From contig CAMWJT010000036.1 of assembly GCA_947174625.1 (NCBI GenBank), positions 1 through 9,044 of the forward strand: a stretch of 9,044 nucleotides of DNA, given 5' to 3'. A program made the translations under genes and the position numbers. Positions 6,296-9,044 of this stretch are shown here, piece after piece. Under the pieces are notes generated by a model. It searched no databases and had not been told where the DNA came from. It was given only the letters and a program-made list of their open reading frames with translations. Each line of letters opens with the position of its first letter. The stretch's first letter is position 1. The stretch comes from an uncultured Ruminococcus sp. (GTDB lineage: Bacteria > Bacillota > Clostridia > Oscillospirales > Ruminococcaceae).

Positions 6296-7757
6296 GGAAT
6301 TCAAACGGATCATAACGCTTGAAAGAAGCGTCGTTCTTCTGGATGTTGAGCATTGCAGACCACTCGTCCATTTTTCCCTCAAACGCATCGGAATACTTGG
6401 CAACTCTGGCATTATAGATTGCATTTTCATTCCAGAGATCTTCTTCTGTCATGCGGTCACGGATGGCATAGCGTGTGACAAGATAATAGGCTTCGTCTTC
6501 TTCGACAAGATAAACTTTGCCATAATCCATGTCAGTGATTGAGAGAAGCTTGTTATAAACATCTTCGCTCGGTGTATAGTAAATTTCATCCGTATCTTCA
6601 TAGTCTTCCAGATCAATGACAGAAATAATGGATTCGTTCGTGTAAGAAATTGTTTCGGTTTCTGTTTCAAAATAAGAATTAAAATCAGAATTTAAAGTCT
6701 CTGTCGTAGTTTCTATTTCTGTTTCAGATTCAGATTCAGCATCTGGATTGATAACTTCTGTTGTAGTCTCAGATTCTTCCGGATTTTCAGATTCAGCATC
6801 CAGATCAAAACTGAGTGCTTCAGTCGTTTCTTCCGGATTTTCCAGATTCTCCGGATTCTCTGAAGTTTCTTCTAAATCTGTCACAGTTGTTGTCTCTGTC
6901 GGGACTGTCTCGGCTCTCGCCGTTGTCGTTGTTAATTCTTCTTCCGGGATGCCGGCTTCTTGTTCAGATACAGATGTCATGTAATAATCATAATCTTCCT
7001 GGATGCGGTTCATCTCAGTCATGACAGCCTCTGCACCGCCATCCTGATAAGCTTTTTCTGCCTGGCTCTGATATTGCTTTGCTAATTGCAGAATCTCAGA
7101 TTTTTTGGAATCTTCCAGGACGTTCCCTTCACTGTCGTGCAGATCAAACTTGACATACTGCGCACGGATGTTATTTTCAGCATAGTAATCCTGTAATTCT
7201 TCTTCTGTGACGCCTTCTTCTGCACCAACTTCATAATAATAATCAAAAACAGCCTGGCTCTTGTAACTGGATGTCATAACCTTGCGGAAGGATTCTTCAC
7301 TGACACCCAGTTCCGTCATGGAATCTGCATAATAACTCCAGTAATATTCTAACATGCCTGTCAGCTGTTCTTTTGTATCACTGTCCAGTTCCAGCCCAAG
7401 TTCTTCAAATTTCTTTTCTGTCGTCACGAAATCCACACAGAGTTCCGTTGCTTTGTCTTCTACCCATGTACGGATGTCCTTGTTATCTAGATACAGCGTC
7501 TGGAGCATCTTGATGTCTGTCGTGTCCAGACTTTCATTTTCGGAAGAAAGCTGTGACACCGCATTGCTATAAGAAGAATTCAGATAATACAGATAGACCC
7601 CTGCCGGTACAACATAATCATCAATTGTCATTGCCGTTGTGGTATTATGTCCACAGCCTGTTGTGCAGGCGGCAATCATGGAAGTTGCGGCGAGCAGAGC
7701 CGGGATTCGTTTCTTCATAATCTTGATCTTGTTTGCTTTGTTTTTCAAAAAAAACAT
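6285..7757 (-). CDS. PrsA/SurA-like extracytoplasmic foldase lipoprotein with acidic Thr/Glu-rich insertion
   Basis: This 490-residue lipoprotein is probably a membrane-anchored chaperone for exported proteins. The start at 7757 follows GGAGGT with a 7-base gap. The signal peptide carries a lipobox at I28-A-A-C31, or alternatively Cys35 (TTGCG). Residues 40-190 are helical and resemble the SurA_N/PrsA N-domain (long helices, FVTTEKKFEELGLELD, then GVTEEELQDYYAENN). A parvulin-like segment begins at RAQYVKFDLHD (198-208) and seems to resume at 399-432 (VYNKLL...YYLVTRYAI). Between them, residues about 272-373 are an acidic Thr/Glu/Ser/Asn-rich insertion with imperfect repeats. I cannot find the usual parvulin core (HILV and GGDLG-type motifs), so peptidyl-prolyl isomerase activity is doubtful. 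It is the first gene of a two-gene operon with the solute-binding protein. The family call rests on overall pattern, so it is moderate. Confidence 0.7.
   Translation of the reverse strand: MFFLKNKANKIKIMKKRIPALLAATSMIAACTTGCGHNTTTAMTIDDYVVPAGVYLYYLNSSYSNAVSQLSSENESLDTTDIKMLQTLYLDNKDIRTWVEDKATELCVDFVTTEKKFEELGLELDSDTKEQLTGMLEYYWSYYADSMTELGVSEESFRKVMTSSYKSQAVFDYYYEVGAEEGVTEEELQDYYAENNIRAQYVKFDLHDSEGNVLEDSKKSEILQLAKQYQSQAEKAYQDGGAEAVMTEMNRIQEDYDYYMTSVSEQEAGIPEEELTTTTARAETVPTETTTVTDLEETSENPENLENPEETTEALSFDLDAESENPEESETTTEVINPDAESESETEIETTTETLNSDFNSYFETETETISYTNESIISVIDLEDYEDTDEIYYTPSEDVYNKLLSITDMDYGKVYLVEEDEAYYLVTRYAIRDRMTEEDLWNENAIYNARVAKYSDAFEGKMDEWSAMLNIQKNDASFKRYDPFEFHVM
6639..6944 (-). repeat. 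Acidic Thr/Glu-rich imperfect repeat region in the foldase gene
   Basis: This encodes residues about 272-373 of the foldase-like protein. Two imperfect units are visible, DAESENPEESETTTEVINP and DAESESETEIETTTETLNS, with further TTE and NPEN runs before them. It is strongly negative and predicted to be disordered. Confidence 0.7.
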
Positions 7758-7764
7758 GTTTTTT

Positions 7765-7770
7765 ACCTCC
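7765..7770 (-). promoter_or_regulatory. Ribosome binding site of the foldase gene
   Basis: The minus strand reads GGAGGT, 7 bases before the ATG at 7757-7755. This fixes the start, against both the longer frame opening at 7808 and the internal MKKRIP methionine 13 codons downstream, which has no such site. Confidence 0.85.
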
Positions 7771-7778
7771 GATAATAA

Positions 7779-7808
7779 ATTATAATAGATAGATGGATAA
7801 CAGATCAA
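7779..7808 (-). promoter_or_regulatory. Candidate sigma-A promoter of the foldase operon (proximal)
   Basis: A second minus-strand pair, TTGATC (7808-7803) and TATAAT (7784-7779), has an 18-base spacer. The -10 is very near the RBS, so the leader would be short. Either this or the distal promoter, or both, may be used. Confidence 0.4.
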
Positions 7809-7813
7809 TCTCT

Positions 7814-7842
7814 ATTATACTACAAAATCAGAAAGAAGTCCA
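7814..7842 (-). promoter_or_regulatory. Candidate sigma-A promoter of the foldase operon (distal)
   Basis: On the minus strand a -35-like TGGACT (7842-7837) and a perfect -10 TATAAT (7819-7814) are separated by 17 bases. A start near 7807 would give a leader of about 50 bases. Confidence 0.55.
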
Positions 7843-7862
7843 TAGCTTTTGCAAAATTTTTT

Positions 7863-7888
7863 CTGAATTTCACAGAATTTTCAGAATA
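7863..7888 (+). repeat. Three CWGAATTT-like repeats spaced about one helical turn
   Basis: CTGAATTT at 7863, CAGAATTT at 7873 and CAGAATAA at 7882 recur every 9-10 bases in the divergent intergenic region. They also create a small inverted repeat (TTCTGAA at 7861-7867 with TTCAGAA at 7880-7886). They lie just upstream of the SDR promoter and may be a regulator site or an A+T-rich upstream element. Confidence 0.35.
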
Positions 7889-7891
7889 AGC

Positions 7892-7929
7892 TTGCAGCAG
7901 TTTGACAGATATGTTATAATAGTTATTAT
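7892..7929 (+). promoter_or_regulatory. Candidate sigma-A promoter(s) of the SDR gene
   Basis: There are two overlapping options. A perfect TTGACA (7902-7907) pairs with TATTAT (7924-7929) over 16 bases. TTGCAG (7892-7897) pairs with a perfect TATAAT (7915-7920) over 17 bases. Both point at the gene starting at 7959. Confidence 0.6.
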
Positions 7930-7943
7930 AACAAATTCAGGAA

Positions 7944-7950
7944 AGGTGGT
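7944..7950 (+). promoter_or_regulatory. Ribosome binding site of the SDR gene
   Basis: AGGTGGT, within GGAAAGGTGGT, lies 8 bases before the ATG at 7959 and fixes that start. Confidence 0.75.
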
Positions 7951-7958
7951 AAATCATT

Positions 7959-8726
7959 ATGAATGATAGGAAAAGAGCGTTGATTACAGGCGCAACGTCC
8001 GGGATTGGATTGCAGATGGCAATTTATCTGTATCGGAACGGATGGACATTGACAATTACTGGAAGAAACGAAACAATCCTGAAACGCATGGCGGAACGTT
8101 TTGGACGTGATACCCGGTATCTTGCGTTGGATCTGGCGCAACCCGGTGCGGCAGAACAATTATTTGATTTCTGCAAAGATACCCGGATTGATTTTTTAAT
8201 CAATAATGCCGGATTCGGTGTGTTCGGAGATTTTACAGAAACATCTCTGACACAGGAACTGGAGCTGATCCAGGTGAATATTATCGCACTGCATACACTG
8301 ACAAAATTGTTTCTCCGGGAATTTGTGAAACGGGACAGCGGCTATATCCTGAATGTAGCATCCAGTGCGGGATTTATGGCAGGTCCGAAATTATCCAGTT
8401 ATTACGCATCTAAAAATTATGTTGTCCGGCTCAGCACAGCGATCCGGGAGGAATTAAGACGCAGGCATTCGCATGTAACTATCAGTGTGCTTTGTCCCGG
8501 ACCTGTGGACACGAATTTTAACAGCCGGGCAGGTGTGAATTTTTCCATGCAGCCGGCTTCTGCAAAGTATATTGCACAATACGGCATTGAGGGCGCATTG
8601 ACAGGCAAGGGGATTCTGATCCCGACACTTTTCATGAAACTGGGAGTAATGGGTGCAAAACTCTGTCCGGAAGAATTGGTAAGCCGGGTTGTGTATGAAT
8701 TGCAGAAACGCAAAGAGATTATATAG
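7959..8726 (+). CDS. Classical short-chain dehydrogenase/reductase (SDR), NAD(P)-dependent
   Basis: This 255-residue cytoplasmic oxidoreductase would interconvert a carbonyl and a hydroxyl using NAD(P)(H); its substrate cannot be read from sequence. All classical SDR landmarks are present: the cofactor glycine motif TGATSGIG (10-17), the adenine-contact Asp58, NNAG (82-85), catalytic Asn107, the Ser pair 135-136, and YxxxK with Tyr148 and Lys152, followed by CPGPVDT. An Arg after strand 2 (TGRNE, Arg36) suggests a preference for NADP(H). The length is normal. It resembles the DltE/YqjQ-like group of general SDRs, but I cannot name an orthologue. It is transcribed alone, divergent from the foldase operon across about 200 bp, and ends in its own terminator. 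Confidence 0.95.
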   Translation: MNDRKRALITGATSGIGLQMAIYLYRNGWTLTITGRNETILKRMAERFGRDTRYLALDLAQPGAAEQLFDFCKDTRIDFLINNAGFGVFGDFTETSLTQELELIQVNIIALHTLTKLFLREFVKRDSGYILNVASSAGFMAGPKLSSYYASKNYVVRLSTAIREELRRRHSHVTISVLCPGPVDTNFNSRAGVNFSMQPASAKYIAQYGIEGALTGKGILIPTLFMKLGVMGAKLCPEELVSRVVYELQKRKEII

Positions 8727-8737
8727 CATAGCAAATA

Positions 8738-8770
8738 AAAAAGCATTCACAAAAATTGTGAATGCTTTTT
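8738..8770. terminator. Bidirectional intrinsic terminator between the SDR gene and the tRNA genes
   Basis: Arms at 8738-8752 and 8756-8770 (core GCATTCACAA/TTGTGAATGC) enclose an AAA loop. A-runs on the left and T-runs on the right make it usable by the SDR gene on the plus strand and by the tRNA unit on the minus strand, whose last gene ends only a few bases away. Confidence 0.9.
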
Positions 8771-8773
8771 CAG

Positions 8774-8863
8774 CGCGGAAAGAGGGATTTGAACCCTCGC
8801 GCCGCTTCTTACACGACCTACTCCCTTAGCAGGGGAGCCCCTTCACCACTTGGGTATTTCCGC
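8774..8863 (-). tRNA. tRNA-Ser (anticodon GCT)
   Basis: On the minus strand a perfect 7-bp acceptor stem (GCGGAAA/TTTCCGC) has discriminator G. The anticodon stem CTCCC/GGGAG encloses loop CTGCTAA, giving anticodon GCT, which reads AGC and AGU. A long variable arm, typical of Ser, precedes the T arm GAGGG-TTCAAAT-CCCTC. The 3' CCA is not encoded (CTG follows the discriminator). It is second in a two-tRNA serine cluster. Confidence 0.96.
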
Positions 8864-8887
8864 AAATCATGAATGAAAAAAATATAA

Positions 8888-8973
8888 CGGAGAGGGTGGG
8901 ATTCGAACCCACGGTACGTCGCCGTATCACTAGTTTTCAAGACTAGCTCCTTAAACCGCTCGGACACCTCTCC
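8888..8973 (-). tRNA. tRNA-Ser (anticodon TGA)
   Basis: On the minus strand the acceptor is GGAGAGG/CCTCTCC with discriminator G. The anticodon stem CTAGT/ACTAG encloses loop CTTGAAA, giving anticodon TGA, which reads UCA. The variable arm TACG/CGTA and the T arm GTGGG-TTCGAAT-CCCAC complete a class II tRNA. CCA is not encoded. It lies 24 bases upstream of the GCT gene, so the two are probably co-transcribed. Confidence 0.96.
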
Positions 8974-9044
8974 AGTCCCTCGCAGTATATCCAGAATTTT
9001 AAAAAATTCTTTGTTTCAGTAAGAGCTTTTTTATTATAACAAAA
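8974..9044 (-). promoter_or_regulatory. Upstream region of the tRNA-Ser pair with weak promoter candidates
   Basis: The minus strand has TATACT at 8989-8984, close enough to the first tRNA to be its -10 but with a poor -35. It also has a perfect TATAAT at 9038-9033, whose -35 would fall outside the window. A perfect 8-bp inverted repeat, AGAATTTT/AAAATTCT (8993-9000 and 9003-9010), lies between them. No gene is visible here. Confidence 0.3.

Noticed and set aside
6296..6430. N-terminal extension of the solute-binding protein by 45 residues
   Set aside because: The extension lies inside the foldase gene, reads unlike a signal peptide and would bury the clear lipobox signal sequence in the interior of the protein.
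8774..8973. tRNA cluster as a mobile element attachment site
   Set aside because: No integrase, no direct repeat of a tRNA 3' end and no foreign genes are visible next to it.

Overview
This window most likely comes from a fibre-degrading Gram-positive anaerobe of the Ruminococcus / Oscillospiraceae type. The pointers are type I dockerin domains on secreted proteins, BspA-like leucine-rich repeats, Thr/Glu/Pro-rich linkers in exported proteins, lipoprotein signal peptides, strong GGAGG-type ribosome binding sites and A+T-rich intergenic regions. The genus is inferred from protein style, not from a marker gene.

Layout. (1) 1-4093, plus strand: two tandem paralogous genes for secreted proteins with the order N-terminal Ig/anchor-like domain, short helical region, Pro/Thr/Glu linker, BspA-type LRR array, second Thr/Glu linker, type I dockerin, short acidic proline-rich tail. 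The first copy is cut by the left window edge just after its signal peptide. The copies are offset by 2261 bp. By eye they are identical over 1-916 versus 2262-3177, then abruptly diverge with mostly synonymous changes, which suggests gene conversion or recent recombination. Between them (1854-2119) lies an orphan coding tail without a start codon, then two small A+T-rich palindromes and the RBS of copy 2. (2) 4121-4172: a strong hairpin terminator shared by the convergent units. (3) 7757-4181, minus strand: a two-gene operon of envelope lipoproteins, a PrsA/SurA-like foldase and a family 5 (oligopeptide type) ABC solute-binding protein, overlapping by 11 bp. Both carry unusual Thr/Glu/Ser-rich insertions inside their folded domains, and no permease or ATPase gene is present. 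(4) 7758-7958: a divergent promoter region. (5) 7959-8726, plus strand: a classical short-chain dehydrogenase/reductase with its own terminator. (6) 8774-8973, minus strand: two tRNA-Ser genes (anticodons TGA then GCT in transcription order).

How the parts fit. The dockerin proteins would be exported and docked onto a cellulosome-like scaffold through a cohesin; the LRR array is a probable binding or adhesion module, not a catalytic one. The foldase could help fold exported proteins at the membrane, and the solute-binding protein would capture peptides or a similar ligand for a transporter encoded elsewhere. These links are inferred from protein families. No phage, transposase, CRISPR array or defence gene was seen. 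The least explained features are the sharp identity boundary between the paralogues, the orphan coding tail between them, and the low-complexity insertions in the two lipoproteins.
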